Source: Tichowtungia sp964398915
Lineage (GTDB): Bacteria > Verrucomicrobiota > Kiritimatiellia > Kiritimatiellales > Tichowtungiaceae
Assembly (NCBI GenBank): GCA_964398915.1
Contig: CAYNOR010000011.1
Location: 22,489 to 86,488 of the forward strand
Reading direction: 5' to 3'
Length of the DNA: 64,000 bases
Shown here piece after piece: positions 26,502-36,264 of the stretch (within the stretch, counting starts at the first letter, position 1; every line of letters starts with the position of its first letter). Both the position numbers and the translations under genes were made by a program. The notes under the pieces are model-generated. The model searched no databases, was not told the DNA's origin, and was given only the letters and a program-made list of their open reading frames with translations.

Positions 26502-27365
26502 ATGAACGACGATTATGAACTGATCGACAGCGGCGACGGACGCAAGCTGGAGCGCTTCGGCGATGTAAAGCTGGTGCGCCCCGCCGGACAAGTGGCTTGG
26601 AAGCAGAGCCTTGACGAAGAAATCTGGCGCGATATCTCCGCCGGATTCGACCGCGAGGGCGGCAACCGCTGGCATAACCGCCATAACCTGCCCGACAACT
26701 GGAAAGTCACTGTCGCCGGAATCACCTTTAAACTTTCTTCTACCGACTTCGGCCACCTCGGCATTTTCCCCGAACAGCGCGTGATGTGGAAATGGATCCG
26801 CGAAACGGTGCAACAGCGCAAAGCTCAGACCGGCTCCATGAATGTGCTGAATCTGTTCGCCTACTCCGGCGGCTCGACGCTGGCCGCCGCACAGGGCGGT
26901 GCAGAAGTCTGCCACCTCGACGCCTCCAAAGGGATGGTCGAGTGGGCGCGCGAAAACGCTGCGCTCAACGGACTGGAAACCGCGCCGATCCGCTGGATCG
27001 TCGACGACGCCATCGGCTTTCTCCGCCGTGAAGTCAAACGGGAGCGGCGCTACGACGGCATCATTCTCGACCCGCCCTCTTTCGGACGCGGCAAAAAAGG
27101 CGAGGTCTTCAAAATTCAGGATGCACTTCCCGAACTGCTTAATCTCTGCCGCGACCTGCTGTCGGAAAATCCGGCATTCCTGCTCCTAAGCTGCCACACG
27201 CCTGAATACTCGCCGATGATCCTCAAAAACCTGCTCACGCAATGGCTCAAGGATTCAGGCGGAACCACTGACTGCGGCGAAATGCTCCTCACCGGCAAAC
27301 CGGATGTCATGCCTCTGCCCAGTGGTGCGTTTACGAGATGGACATCCACTAATCTCAAGGCATAG
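26502..27365 (+). CDS. Class I SAM-dependent methyltransferase, RlmI/RlmK-like
   Basis: 287 residues. The SAM-binding motif I is VLNLFAYSGGSTLAAAQGGA, followed by CHLDASKGMVEWARENAALNG (motif II region), and motif IV is ILDPPSFGRGKKGEVFKI. DPPSFGRG with the preceding layout is typical of the RlmI/RlmK family that methylates 23S rRNA cytosine or guanine. The N-terminal part up to about 100 is a small beta domain and lacks the PUA domain of full-length RlmI. The ATG lies 50 bases after the SET stop, across the short repeat. rRNA is the likely target but is not proven. Confidence 0.82.
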   Translation: MNDDYELIDSGDGRKLERFGDVKLVRPAGQVAWKQSLDEEIWRDISAGFDREGGNRWHNRHNLPDNWKVTVAGITFKLSSTDFGHLGIFPEQRVMWKWIRETVQQRKAQTGSMNVLNLFAYSGGSTLAAAQGGAEVCHLDASKGMVEWARENAALNGLETAPIRWIVDDAIGFLRREVKRERRYDGIILDPPSFGRGKKGEVFKIQDALPELLNLCRDLLSENPAFLLLSCHTPEYSPMILKNLLTQWLKDSGGTTDCGEMLLTGKPDVMPLPSGAFTRWTSTNLKA

Positions 27366-27387
27366 ATATCCAGAAGAAAGATTCATT

Positions 27388-29820
27388 ATGCCACTATATA
27401 AGATGACCACAGACTCCTTCCGGCCGCTTAATCCAGAATCCTTTACTGCACAGAAAAATTGCGAACGCGACGATCTCCAACGACTGTTTTGTACGCAAAT
27501 CGCCGTTGCATGGCCGGAGGAGGCTGCCGAGCCGGTTTATCCTTTTGTTGCCCCGGTTCAATCTGAATTCCAAAACAGTCCGGACCCTCTGCGGGGAACC
27601 GTGTTCGAGCCGATCAAAGCGAACAGCCCCGTGACAGACCTAGTGTGCTATGCGCTACTCCCGATTTCCAGCCATGCCCGTCCGGCAGAGAGTTTTTTAC
27701 TGAGCGATGATGGCCAGGAAATCGAAGTGCGCGACTGCGGGGATGTGCGGTGGGATTTCGGGGTGGTGAGCGCGGGATGGATTGAGTTTGAAAGCGAGGA
27801 TGTGCCGGAGGGTGTTGAACTGAGCATCAGCGAGACCAACCAGCCGGCCGTGGTTAACATGGGGGCGGTTCACCCGATCAAAACCGAACGCCCACAATAT
27901 GTCTCGGGAACGACCTGGCGATTGGTGCTCAATCCTGAGTTCTACGAAGGGGTCCGCTTCGGATGGCTTCATGTGCGAGGCGGCATGTTCCCGTGGCGGT
28001 TGCGGAACCTGCGCCTAGTGTGTCAGGCCCGCCCGGCGAATTACCTTGGCAGCTTTTCCTGCGACGATCCGCTTCTGGAGCAGATCTGGGAGGTGGGCGC
28101 CACCGGAGTGCGCCTGAATTTTCTGAAGGACTTTTTTGGGGCAATCCTGATGGAGCGCAGTGACCGCCACTCGTGGACCGGAGATGCCCATGTGTCGCAA
28201 TCCGTGGCGATGCCGGTATTCGGAAATTATGATTTTGTGCGGGCTAATCTGGCCCGGACGTCGGGCGACACGAATGGGATTGAGGGCTATTCCCTGTATT
28301 GGATTCTTTCGCTACTGGATTATGTGCTGTGTTCCGGTGACACGGCAACATTGCACAGCAATCTTCCACTTGTCAGGGCAAAGCTCGTCCATGCCATGAG
28401 CGTGGTTTCAGAGAGACGCCCGCTTGTGTTTTGCGGGCACGATGACCGCACCGGCGCCTGTTTTGAGGATCCCGAAATCGAGGCCAACCGGTGGCTCTTC
28501 CGTTTTTTGACGCTACGAACAGTTCGCGCGGTGAAAAACTCACTGCCATGGATCGCAGGGAACCCGGAAACCATGGCGCTCTGTGAGGACATCGAAAGAC
28601 AGTTGTTAGATCATGCTCTTCCAGAGGTTTTTGGCCTGCACGATGGCACCGAAGCTATTCTAGCGGGAGTGCCGGTTGACGCGGATTTTTTGGTGCGGGA
28701 ATACGGAAATCCCGCGCGTTGTGTTTCCTACTCGCCATTCAACAATCTTTTTGTTCTGCAAGGCATGGTGACCTCCGGGTGCTTTGAATCGGCTATTGGT
28801 TTGCTGAGGAGGTGTTGGGGAGGGATGTTGGCGCTCGGAGCGACGACCTTTTGGGAATCGTTCCGTCCAGAGTGGCAGGAATTTCTAAAACCCTGCGGCC
28901 CGCTCCCAAATGGAGCCCACGGGTTCACCAGCCTTTGTCACCCGTGGAGTTCCGGCCCCACACGCTGGCTCACGGACCACGTTCTCGGCATCCGTCCGCT
29001 CGCGCCCGGTTATGCGAAATTTGTTTTCGATCCTCTTCCACATGGCCCGCGCAAGGTGTCGGGGTCAGTCGCTACGCCGCAGGGGATCATTCGGGCCGGG
29101 CTTGAGGGAGATTCGGCTTGGGTGGAGGTGCCGCCGGAATGTCGGTGCCTCGCAGGTGACAAGGTCTTCGAAGCCGGGCGGCATGACCTGCCATTCCTGC
29201 CGCGTTTGCGGAAGCCGCTTTCCCTGCCATCCCCCAATCCTGTTTATCCGGCGGTTTGGGAGGCAAATGGCACCTTGGATGCTGCCATGTCCACTGCCAT
29301 AGAGTGGATCGCGTTCTCCGCAGAGCCCTCAACCGGCGACATCCAAAATCTTCATGCAACGACACGCGTCATCATTCCCGATGAAAGAATTCATGGGCGC
29401 GCGTGGCGGCACCATTTTGCAGAGATGCCAGCCCCCTTTACCGGCGCACTCCGAACAAAGTATCCCCACGTAGTACAGCAGACTTTTTCCGTGGACATCC
29501 TTCGCCCTGAGGGAGAGACATTCCGTCTCGGAATTTATTGCCGAGATGTCGCCTGCGCAAAAGTCAGGCAGACCATCGAAGTCTTCGATCTCAAAACCAA
29601 AACGCTGATCGCGCCGACCCGCCTGGTGGAGGATTTCGCGGACGGGGTGGTTCTTTGGCTGACCTGCCATCGCGGCGTCCGCATCCGCGCCTGCGATTTT
29701 CCAGGCTATGAGGCCAGCCTCAACGGACTTTTTTTCGCTCCTCCACTGTTGTCAATAGCTTCTGACCCATTTCATCCAGCATTACCGTCGAATACCGGCT
29801 TTACGCGAAATGATTCTTAA
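27388..29820 (+). CDS. GH78-like alpha-L-rhamnosidase, apparently cytoplasmic
   Basis: 810 residues. It carries a GH78-type layout: N-terminal beta-sandwiches (about 60-230, VRWDFGVVSAGWIEFE), then a six-hairpin catalytic domain starting YLGSFSCDDPLLEQIWEVG. The active-site region is LMERSDRHSWTGDAHVSQS, matching the E-R-x-D-R-x-x-W-T-G-D block of rhamnosidases. The C-terminal sandwich is LGIRPLAPGYAKFVFDPLP. No signal peptide is present, so it probably acts on oligosaccharides taken up by the cell. Start chosen at 27388 after AGAAGAAAG; an upstream in-frame ATG overlaps the methyltransferase gene. The substrate could be rhamnosides released by the secreted GH106 enzymes. Confidence 0.82.
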   Translation: MPLYKMTTDSFRPLNPESFTAQKNCERDDLQRLFCTQIAVAWPEEAAEPVYPFVAPVQSEFQNSPDPLRGTVFEPIKANSPVTDLVCYALLPISSHARPAESFLLSDDGQEIEVRDCGDVRWDFGVVSAGWIEFESEDVPEGVELSISETNQPAVVNMGAVHPIKTERPQYVSGTTWRLVLNPEFYEGVRFGWLHVRGGMFPWRLRNLRLVCQARPANYLGSFSCDDPLLEQIWEVGATGVRLNFLKDFFGAILMERSDRHSWTGDAHVSQSVAMPVFGNYDFVRANLARTSGDTNGIEGYSLYWILSLLDYVLCSGDTATLHSNLPLVRAKLVHAMSVVSERRPLVFCGHDDRTGACFEDPEIEANRWLFRFLTLRTVRAVKNSLPWIAGNPETMALCEDIERQLLDHALPEVFGLHDGTEAILAGVPVDADFLVREYGNPARCVSYSPFNNLFVLQGMVTSGCFESAIGLLRRCWGGMLALGATTFWESFRPEWQEFLKPCGPLPNGAHGFTSLCHPWSSGPTRWLTDHVLGIRPLAPGYAKFVFDPLPHGPRKVSGSVATPQGIIRAGLEGDSAWVEVPPECRCLAGDKVFEAGRHDLPFLPRLRKPLSLPSPNPVYPAVWEANGTLDAAMSTAIEWIAFSAEPSTGDIQNLHATTRVIIPDERIHGRAWRHHFAEMPAPFTGALRTKYPHVVQQTFSVDILRPEGETFRLGIYCRDVACAKVRQTIEVFDLKTKTLIAPTRLVEDFADGVVLWLTCHRGVRIRACDFPGYEASLNGLFFAPPLLSIASDPFHPALPSNTGFTRNDS

Positions 29821-29833
29821 AGGAGAATTTGGC

Positions 29834-30076
29834 ATGACCTCGCCCTCTGAACATCCATGGGATCTATTGCACGGCATGACGCTGGAAAAGATTCTCACCC
29901 AGCTGGTCGAAGATCACGGCTGGGAGGAGATGGGCGAGCGGATCAAAATACGATGCTTTCAGAATGATCCCTCGATCAAGTCGAGTCTGACGTTTCTGCG
30001 CAAAACACCGTGGGCGCGGGAGAAGGTTGAAAAGTGGTTTGTCGCCGATGCCCGCCGGAAACTCCGCGGACGATAA
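29834..30076 (+). CDS. VF530-family (DUF2132) small DNA-binding-like protein
   Basis: 80 residues: PWDLLHGMTLEKILTQLVED, IKIRCFQNDPSIKSSLTFLR and TPWAREKVEKWFV. These are the hallmark segments of the VF530 family, whose structure resembles DNA-binding folds and whose role is unknown. AGGAGAATTTGGC before the ATG supports this start. It converges with the permease gene. Confidence 0.9.
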   Translation: MTSPSEHPWDLLHGMTLEKILTQLVEDHGWEEMGERIKIRCFQNDPSIKSSLTFLRKTPWAREKVEKWFVADARRKLRGR

Positions 30077-30097
30077 TTACAATTGAACCGCCTGTGT

Positions 30098-31024
30098 TCA
30101 GCTTCCCTCAGTGCGGAGGCGCGGATCGAGGGCGTCGCGCAGCGCATCACCCAGCAGGTTGAAGGCGAGAACGAGTCCAAAGATCGCCAGCGTAACAAAG
30201 GTCATTTCCCACCAGACGCCTTGCCATAGCCGCATGCGCGCACTGTTGATCATGACGCCCCACGAGGGTTCACTGACGACTCCGATTCCGAGAAAGCTCA
30301 TAAACACTTCGGTGCTGACCGCCGCCGGAAAACGCAGGGTGAAGGTGACGATGATGACGTGAAAAACATTGGGGAGAATGTGGCGGAAAAGAATTCGCGG
30401 CCAGCTCAACCCCAACGCTTTCGCCGCCATGACATAGGCCTGTTCTTTGTGTTTAATTACTTCGCCGCGAATCAGTCGGCAGAGGCCGACCCAGGTGGTA
30501 AGCCCGATGCCGAGATAGATTCCCAGCAAGCCCTTCCCGACGACCATCGCGATGGCGAGAATAAACAAAAGGCCCGGCATGGACGCCACGGTGGAATAGA
30601 GCCAGACAACGAAGCTGTCCACGCGTCCGCCGAAGTAACCCGCAAGACATCCGAAGAAAACGCCAATGGGGATGGCAATGAGCGCGGTGATGATACCAAC
30701 CTTATAGGCAATGCGCGTACCTTGGATCAGCCGCTGCATCACGTCACGGCCAAGGGCGTCGGTTCCCATCCAATGGCTGGAAGACGGCGGCTGATAGGCC
30801 TTATTGAGATCCGTCGTCTGGTAAAACGCCGTCTGATCTTTGGCCTGATAGTAGCGGTAAACCGCTTCTCCATAGATCGCCAGCACCGTATAAAATATGA
30901 CAACACCGAGGCAGACCATGGCTAGACGGCTCTTCTTCAATCGCCGCCAGGCATCAGACCAGAGCGAGTTGCCGCGCTCTGCAGAAGTCAAGGGGCGGGT
31001 GTCAGTTGTCAGATAGTCGTTCAT
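30098..31024 (-). CDS. OppC/DppC-type ABC transporter permease (orphan)
   Basis: 308 residues. The N-terminal OppC-N segment (SLWSDAWRRLKKSRLAMVCL with the first membrane helix) is followed by the periplasmic loop ending HWMGTDALGRDVMQRLIQGTR, the family signature. Five more membrane helices follow, with the EAA loop region EQAYVMAAKALGLSWPRILFRHILPN that docks the ATPase. It would import oligopeptides or, in some bacteria, oligosaccharides. The OppB, ATPase and binding-protein genes that normally accompany it are absent on both sides; a transposable element ends 28 bases upstream of the start. It may be a remnant of a transporter operon. Confidence 0.9.
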   Translation of the reverse strand: MNDYLTTDTRPLTSAERGNSLWSDAWRRLKKSRLAMVCLGVVIFYTVLAIYGEAVYRYYQAKDQTAFYQTTDLNKAYQPPSSSHWMGTDALGRDVMQRLIQGTRIAYKVGIITALIAIPIGVFFGCLAGYFGGRVDSFVVWLYSTVASMPGLLFILAIAMVVGKGLLGIYLGIGLTTWVGLCRLIRGEVIKHKEQAYVMAAKALGLSWPRILFRHILPNVFHVIIVTFTLRFPAAVSTEVFMSFLGIGVVSEPSWGVMINSARMRLWQGVWWEMTFVTLAIFGLVLAFNLLGDALRDALDPRLRTEGS

Positions 31025-31051
31025 TTCAATTTCACCCGTGGGGGCAGATGG

Positions 31052-32132
31052 GGGGTCAGTCCTTGATTTTTGACATTTTTGCCTTCAACCCCAGCAAGCC
31101 GCCACTCACCACCGTCTCAACAGCACGGACTCCTCGCGAGACCGATGCAACATTGCCCATAATTAACGCATTCGAAATCCAGTCGTTCCGGACACTGGTA
31201 TTTCTGCGGATCAGCCAGGCAATCACCTTTTTGCGATCATCTCCCTTTTTTAGCAAAGCCAGTTCAGACCGTTTTAACTTCAAGGCGATCAGCCCGGCGA
31301 CCAGCAACTCTTCCGCAACCTGTTCGTCATGTCGCCCCGCGGCTCCGCCGCTATATGAGCCCCGCTGCCCGCCTGTGGCAGCCCCTTTTATCGCCTTGCG
31401 CATCTCTACGGAGAACTCGCCGGAACCAAAAACCCATCCCCTTCGGATTTCTCCCCAGGCCGCATCGGCCTGTCCCGGATCATGACTGTACAAAATATCC
31501 ATCACTCTTTTTTGCATGTAACGGCGATAACCAGCCCTGCCGGAAGTCGTATCTTCAAAGCCGGCACTCTTCAAAACACGCTCTGCAACCAGCCATTCCG
31601 GACGTTCAGACGGGCGCAAAACTCCTCTATAGCTGCTCCACCTGAAATCGGCGAGCGTTCCTTCCTTCAAATCAAAACAGCGGGCTCGGGCCGGATTCAG
31701 ATGAATATAGCTCGAAACAGCAGAAAAATATGTCCCGTCTCCATCCACCAGCAAAGCCTTGTATCGGCCCTGAAAAAGATGCCCCCGAACCATATGCCGG
31801 ACGTTGAAGCGCTGGGTGTACACCCCTTGAACCCAGCGCATTCCATCCACCAGATTCGGCTCAGGAGTCTCGAGCAGAAGGTGATAATGGTTGCCCATCA
31901 GAACATATGCATGGATCAACCATCCACACCGTGCAACGACATCTCCCAGTGTATTGAGAAACACTTCGCAGTCTGTTGAGTCCCGGAATATCGTCTCCTG
32001 ACGATTACCTCGGCACATTACGTGATACAGTGCTCCGGAAAATTGGATTCGAAGAGGTCTTGGCATGAGCACATGTCAACAAATCAACTCGGATGCGTCA
32101 AACCTAAATGTCAAAATTCAAGGACTGACCCC
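31052..32132. mobile_element. RAYT-like transposable element with 25-bp terminal inverted repeats
   Basis: The left end (31052-31076) begins GGGGTCAGTCCTTGATTTTT. The right end (32108-32132) is its complement with one mismatch in 25. The transposase gene fills the space and its last codons and stop lie inside the left repeat. Beyond the right end, 32133-32160 contains 'aatccttgaaatgaatgaccccc', a degenerate extra copy of the end sequence. No target-site duplication is obvious. Confidence 0.8.
31056..32066 (-). CDS. REP-associated tyrosine transposase (Y1_Tnp/RAYT family)
   Basis: 336 residues. It begins MPRPLRIQFSGALYHVMCRG, the usual start of RAYT proteins. The HUH metal motif is MGNHYHLLLETPEPNL and the catalytic tyrosine region is HLFQGRYKALLVDGDGTY. 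These enzymes cut single-stranded DNA at hairpin-containing sites. The C-terminal half includes a helix-turn-helix-like tail around LKKGDDRKKVIAWLIRR, longer than in minimal RAYTs. The last residues, MSKIKD, are encoded by the element's inverted repeat. A GTG two codons upstream is an alternative start. The gene is full-length and could be active. Confidence 0.9.
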   Translation of the reverse strand: MPRPLRIQFSGALYHVMCRGNRQETIFRDSTDCEVFLNTLGDVVARCGWLIHAYVLMGNHYHLLLETPEPNLVDGMRWVQGVYTQRFNVRHMVRGHLFQGRYKALLVDGDGTYFSAVSSYIHLNPARARCFDLKEGTLADFRWSSYRGVLRPSERPEWLVAERVLKSAGFEDTTSGRAGYRRYMQKRVMDILYSHDPGQADAAWGEIRRGWVFGSGEFSVEMRKAIKGAATGGQRGSYSGGAAGRHDEQVAEELLVAGLIALKLKRSELALLKKGDDRKKVIAWLIRRNTSVRNDWISNALIMGNVASVSRGVRAVETVVSGGLLGLKAKMSKIKD

Positions 32133-32204
32133 AATCCTTGAAATGAATGACCCCCAATCCTCTCATTGAATTTTCGTTCCGGGCTTCAATCCGGTTCGCC
32201 CGGC

Positions 32205-35200
32205 TTATGGTGTATTAGCTATCGGTTCAGCTTTTACATTGTCAAACACTGCAGTACCAAACCACACATTCAGTCCAAACTGTCCGCTGGTGTAGGATTC
32301 ATCATTGTAATCTATAACTGGAGCAGCGGCATTGTTGAGATATACTTTGACGTTTTTATGATTGGCGACGATTTTTAGATGATAAACCGTATTTGCGCTA
32401 AACGTGTACGGAACCGTGCTAAAAACAACATAGGGGAATTTGTAAAACTTTATATATGAATTACCTGCATCCAATGCGACTAAATAAGTGCTGGTACTGT
32501 CTGCATTACCTCTGAAAGTAAGCACGCCGGCGGCATTAGCGGTTGCCATTTTGATATCGGCCTCATAGATGAAGTTGTTTCCAATAATGTTGTTTTTAAT
32601 AATGTGCCCATTTCCACCCCCCCAATCCCCCAGTAGTGCGGTCGCGGGATTATTCCATGTCCCACTTATTACTGACCAGTCCGCGACAACGCCATTATCG
32701 AACGTATCGTTGAACTGTTGAAATTGAATGGGCGGCTCTTTGTCATAAATAAAATTTACAATATAATTTTTAAAGGTGACACCATCCTGGGCGGCAACAG
32801 TTATGTTGGCGCTTCCGGGAATACTTAAAGCCTGAGTTATAGAAAGTGTTGCGTTCCCAACATCTTTCAACGCAGCTGATACCATAGGCGCTGTGTTGAC
32901 CGTCGACGGGACCAAAACAGAGTAAACAATTTTTTCGGAGGAGAAGTCGGGAATTGAATTCCCGCTCACCTTCAAGTCTACTAAAGTAGCGTCGTCATTA
33001 CGTATTGCGCCTGTTCCCATTGAAATTTTTACATTATCGAACAGAACGGTGCTTTCCCAAACAGTTAATCCAAAAATACCCGATGCGTAGGTTACATCGT
33101 TAAAATCTATACTTGGATTATCTTGATTGTTGAAATAGATCTTAATGTTTTGCCCGCTTGCAACCACTTTCAAATGATACCATGTATCGGCGGTAAAGGT
33201 TTGGGGTGTTGTTGCTAAAGTCAGATATGGAAATTTGTAGAGTTTGATGACCCCGCTCGTACCGTCCAATGCGACTAAATAACTATTACTTCCATCTTTG
33301 TTTCCCCTGAATGTTAAGACGCCTGCAGCATTCTTGGCGCTCAGTTTTATATCAGCCTCATAACTGAAGTCTGTTCCAATTAAACTGTTTTTTGTCAACA
33401 ACCCGTTACCGGCAGCAGTTGCTTGAATAGCATTATTTACGTTCGACCAAGCGCCGCCGACTTGCGTCCATCCGTTAAGATTTCCATCATTGAAATCGTT
33501 AATCAAAGTAGTTTGCGCGGAAGCAACCAAATCGAATGAAACAGTAATATTCGAATTGGCATTAACATCGGATGTGTTCGTCAAAATTACAGTAAGGATC
33601 TTTCCCGATTGACTTGTGGAGAAAACAGGCAATACCGCACCATCTAATTTTACAACAACATGTTGAGCCGCTTTTCTGTTCGGTACAGTTAATACAATTG
33701 TTTTTATTTTAGTAACGCCCGATTTTACTTCGATTTTTGAAATCTGATTCGTGGCGGTTTGAGTCTGACTCAACAACCCATATCCAGCAGAAGAACTGAA
33801 GAATGAAACATGATTATCCGGTTTCCATTTGGGAATGAATTTAAGCAGTTTATTCGGTCCATCATAACTAAACCCTTGCAACGACAGTAAAACCGACCAG
33901 CTACTTAACGCTCTTCCATAAAAATCTCCACATTCATCTTCTCCAAAAGGACTCCCGGTTCCAAAAACAGCGGCATTGCTTCCTGCATAAACTTCTTTTC
34001 CAGCGGCTCTAAATCTTCCGTCATACCGTTTGGCAATATTATTCACCACATCAAGTCCTTCATTTATCATTCCATACTGAAGCATTGTGGCTGCGAAAGC
34101 ATACTCAAACCCGGACATTACCTCCGAATGATATAAAACAGGGTTTTTGGGCATTACACTCGGGAATTTACTCATTATCCAGCCGGTATCACCCGTTCCA
34201 AGAAAATCTCTAAACAGGGTACTGTACTGACCGTCGATGTCGGTTACTTTATTTCTACTGTAGATTTGAGATAATGAAATGATGGTTTTGTCTAAAGGGT
34301 AAATCTGACCTAAATCGAGCATATTCGCCCACCACTGACCGTCAAACATACCGATATAACTACCGTTTGCAAACGAACTGGTATTGGGTAAATTTTGGGT
34401 TCTTTCTACAAAATACTTCAGGGTATCATCCCAAAGTAACGTGCCGATCGTTGTTTTAGCCGTCCCGGCTATTGAATTATACACGTCTCTTGATGACAAA
34501 TCCTTCATGCTTTCTGCCATTTTCGCAGTTGCATTTAACGCAGCAATATACATGCCGCCAATCACCGGATTTATACCGGATGTTGCACCATCAAGCGTAT
34601 TGGCATATGACCCTTCGAAGGTTCCATTCTTATCAGCATCATATTTTGATATCACATAATCCATTGCTTTTTTAGTCTTCAACCAAACTGTATTTAACCA
34701 TTCATTGTCGTCGGTAAGCAGGTGATCTCTATAAATACCAAGTATCGTTCCCAAATGCCCATCCAATGCGTTTGACATCTCGCCATCACGAGAAGGTAAA
34801 AGGCCTTCAGCGTTTTGCGAGTTCAGGTTTTGCACCATTATTTTTCTGGATAATTCGGGAAATATCCACGAGATGCCTTGCGCATATTGATATACATGTT
34901 TGCAATTGCCGAACCATTCTTCACGATCGGAAGTACTTTCCCACAATCCGAAATAGCCGTTTTTAGTCCAGAATGCCGTGGGGGTTTTTAATACACTAAG
35001 ATTCGAATTAATCCTGTCCATGACGTATCGTGGAGTATTTGAAGTATACAATGTTTGGTGATACAATCTCGTCTTCTGATCCAGCAGATTGAAATTAGAT
35101 TTTACGTAAGTATCTACATCGTCAGCATCTGTCCACCAGTTTTCGTACATGCACCCGCCATTCGGAAAATTCCACTGAGGTATGTCACTTCTTCCGAAAC

Positions 35201-36119
35201 TGCCATTTGGGAAGTACCAACTTAAAACAAAGGTGACAGTTTTTTCTTCTCCGGGAGCTAAAGTAAAATCTTTAGCAAGTGCTCCATCAACGGTTACTCC
35301 ACTGGATGGACTGCTTGCAGTGGCCGCTCCGGTTAATACCCCGTCGGCAGAAAAATCGTCGTAAAGTGTACTTAAATTGTCCCACGAGGCCGTGAAAGAC
35401 ATTTCTGTTTCGTAAGCCGATAACTGCAAACTGCCATTTGTTCCTGTCATTTTCAGACTGGTGCTCGAAGCATCTGAAACGATACGGTTCACGTTGCTGC
35501 CATAAGCATTGAAATTTCTATTATTAGTAATCGTTCCATACCCATTGAAACCTACGGCATTTTGTTGTGTGCCGAGAACACTAACACTGGTTGTATTAGC
35601 TGACGTGTTTTTAACAGTGATTTTAAAAATTGCACAGGGTATTGCAGAGTTTTTCAGATCCATAGGTATTAATGGATTAAACGCTTCCATTTTCACCTCT
35701 ACCGGCAGTGCCGTGTCACTAAAGTTATACCATCCAAAAGGAAATTCGCCGGTAAATTTTAAGCTGTTCATTGCCGAAAACGGCCCGACTGCGGAGGTCT
35801 GAAGTGCTTTCACAACCGTTGCTCCGTTCGTGCCGGCACGAATGGCAAAAAAACTATTGGGAATAATTCCGCTCCCCGCTCTTTCCTCAAAATTATTAAA
35901 AATCTGCCACCACACTCTTTCGGCTTTCCCGTTCATACGTATGGTACCACCGCCCAATGCTCCAATGGGAAAATCGAGTCCTGTTAAATAAATTCCCTCA
36001 TAAACGTGCGGGGTGGTTTGTGTACTATATCGCTCATAGTACGTGTCGCTTGCAGAAAAAGTAAGCGGGCTGAACAGCAACATGAATAGTGCTAGAAAGA
36101 CATTTGATTTTGTTTTCAT
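32205..36119 (-). CDS. Secreted GH116-like glycosidase with two LamG-like domains
   Basis: 1304 residues with a signal peptide (MKTKSNVFLALFMLLFSPLTFSA). The GH116 N-terminal sandwich and catalytic barrel span about 30-850 (FPIGALGGGTIRMNG, WWQIFNNFEERAGSG, GSPFGEDECGDFYGRALSSW). GH116 enzymes remove beta-linked glucose or xylose. Two related LamG/concanavalin-like modules follow, about 875-1050 and 1140-1300. Each carries FxYEADIK...AAGVLTFRG and WYHLKVV or VYHLKIV, and they are separated by a cadherin-like beta-sandwich (LKVSGNSIPDFSSEKIVYSV). The gene is far more AT-rich than its neighbours and its architecture is Bacteroidota-like, which suggests transfer. It is the last gene of the minus-strand cluster. 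Confidence 0.85.
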   Translation of the reverse strand: MKTKSNVFLALFMLLFSPLTFSASDTYYERYSTQTTPHVYEGIYLTGLDFPIGALGGGTIRMNGKAERVWWQIFNNFEERAGSGIIPNSFFAIRAGTNGATVVKALQTSAVGPFSAMNSLKFTGEFPFGWYNFSDTALPVEVKMEAFNPLIPMDLKNSAIPCAIFKITVKNTSANTTSVSVLGTQQNAVGFNGYGTITNNRNFNAYGSNVNRIVSDASSTSLKMTGTNGSLQLSAYETEMSFTASWDNLSTLYDDFSADGVLTGAATASSPSSGVTVDGALAKDFTLAPGEEKTVTFVLSWYFPNGSFGRSDIPQWNFPNGGCMYENWWTDADDVDTYVKSNFNLLDQKTRLYHQTLYTSNTPRYVMDRINSNLSVLKTPTAFWTKNGYFGLWESTSDREEWFGNCKHVYQYAQGISWIFPELSRKIMVQNLNSQNAEGLLPSRDGEMSNALDGHLGTILGIYRDHLLTDDNEWLNTVWLKTKKAMDYVISKYDADKNGTFEGSYANTLDGATSGINPVIGGMYIAALNATAKMAESMKDLSSRDVYNSIAGTAKTTIGTLLWDDTLKYFVERTQNLPNTSSFANGSYIGMFDGQWWANMLDLGQIYPLDKTIISLSQIYSRNKVTDIDGQYSTLFRDFLGTGDTGWIMSKFPSVMPKNPVLYHSEVMSGFEYAFAATMLQYGMINEGLDVVNNIAKRYDGRFRAAGKEVYAGSNAAVFGTGSPFGEDECGDFYGRALSSWSVLLSLQGFSYDGPNKLLKFIPKWKPDNHVSFFSSSAGYGLLSQTQTATNQISKIEVKSGVTKIKTIVLTVPNRKAAQHVVVKLDGAVLPVFSTSQSGKILTVILTNTSDVNANSNITVSFDLVASAQTTLINDFNDGNLNGWTQVGGAWSNVNNAIQATAAGNGLLTKNSLIGTDFSYEADIKLSAKNAAGVLTFRGNKDGSNSYLVALDGTSGVIKLYKFPYLTLATTPQTFTADTWYHLKVVASGQNIKIYFNNQDNPSIDFNDVTYASGIFGLTVWESTVLFDNVKISMGTGAIRNDDATLVDLKVSGNSIPDFSSEKIVYSVLVPSTVNTAPMVSAALKDVGNATLSITQALSIPGSANITVAAQDGVTFKNYIVNFIYDKEPPIQFQQFNDTFDNGVVADWSVISGTWNNPATALLGDWGGGNGHIIKNNIIGNNFIYEADIKMATANAAGVLTFRGNADSTSTYLVALDAGNSYIKFYKFPYVVFSTVPYTFSANTVYHLKIVANHKNVKVYLNNAAAPVIDYNDESYTSGQFGLNVWFGTAVFDNVKAEPIANTP

Positions 36120-36264
36120 AATATACCACCTGTTTGTTTTTTTGTAATTAAAACGACTGTCTGATTAACGCTGTATCTGATTCATCATCCACTTAACAAT
36201 ATAAAGCCCCTTTTAAATCAACTTGAATTAACGGCTGATTTTATTTTGGCAGCCGTCATTTTGT

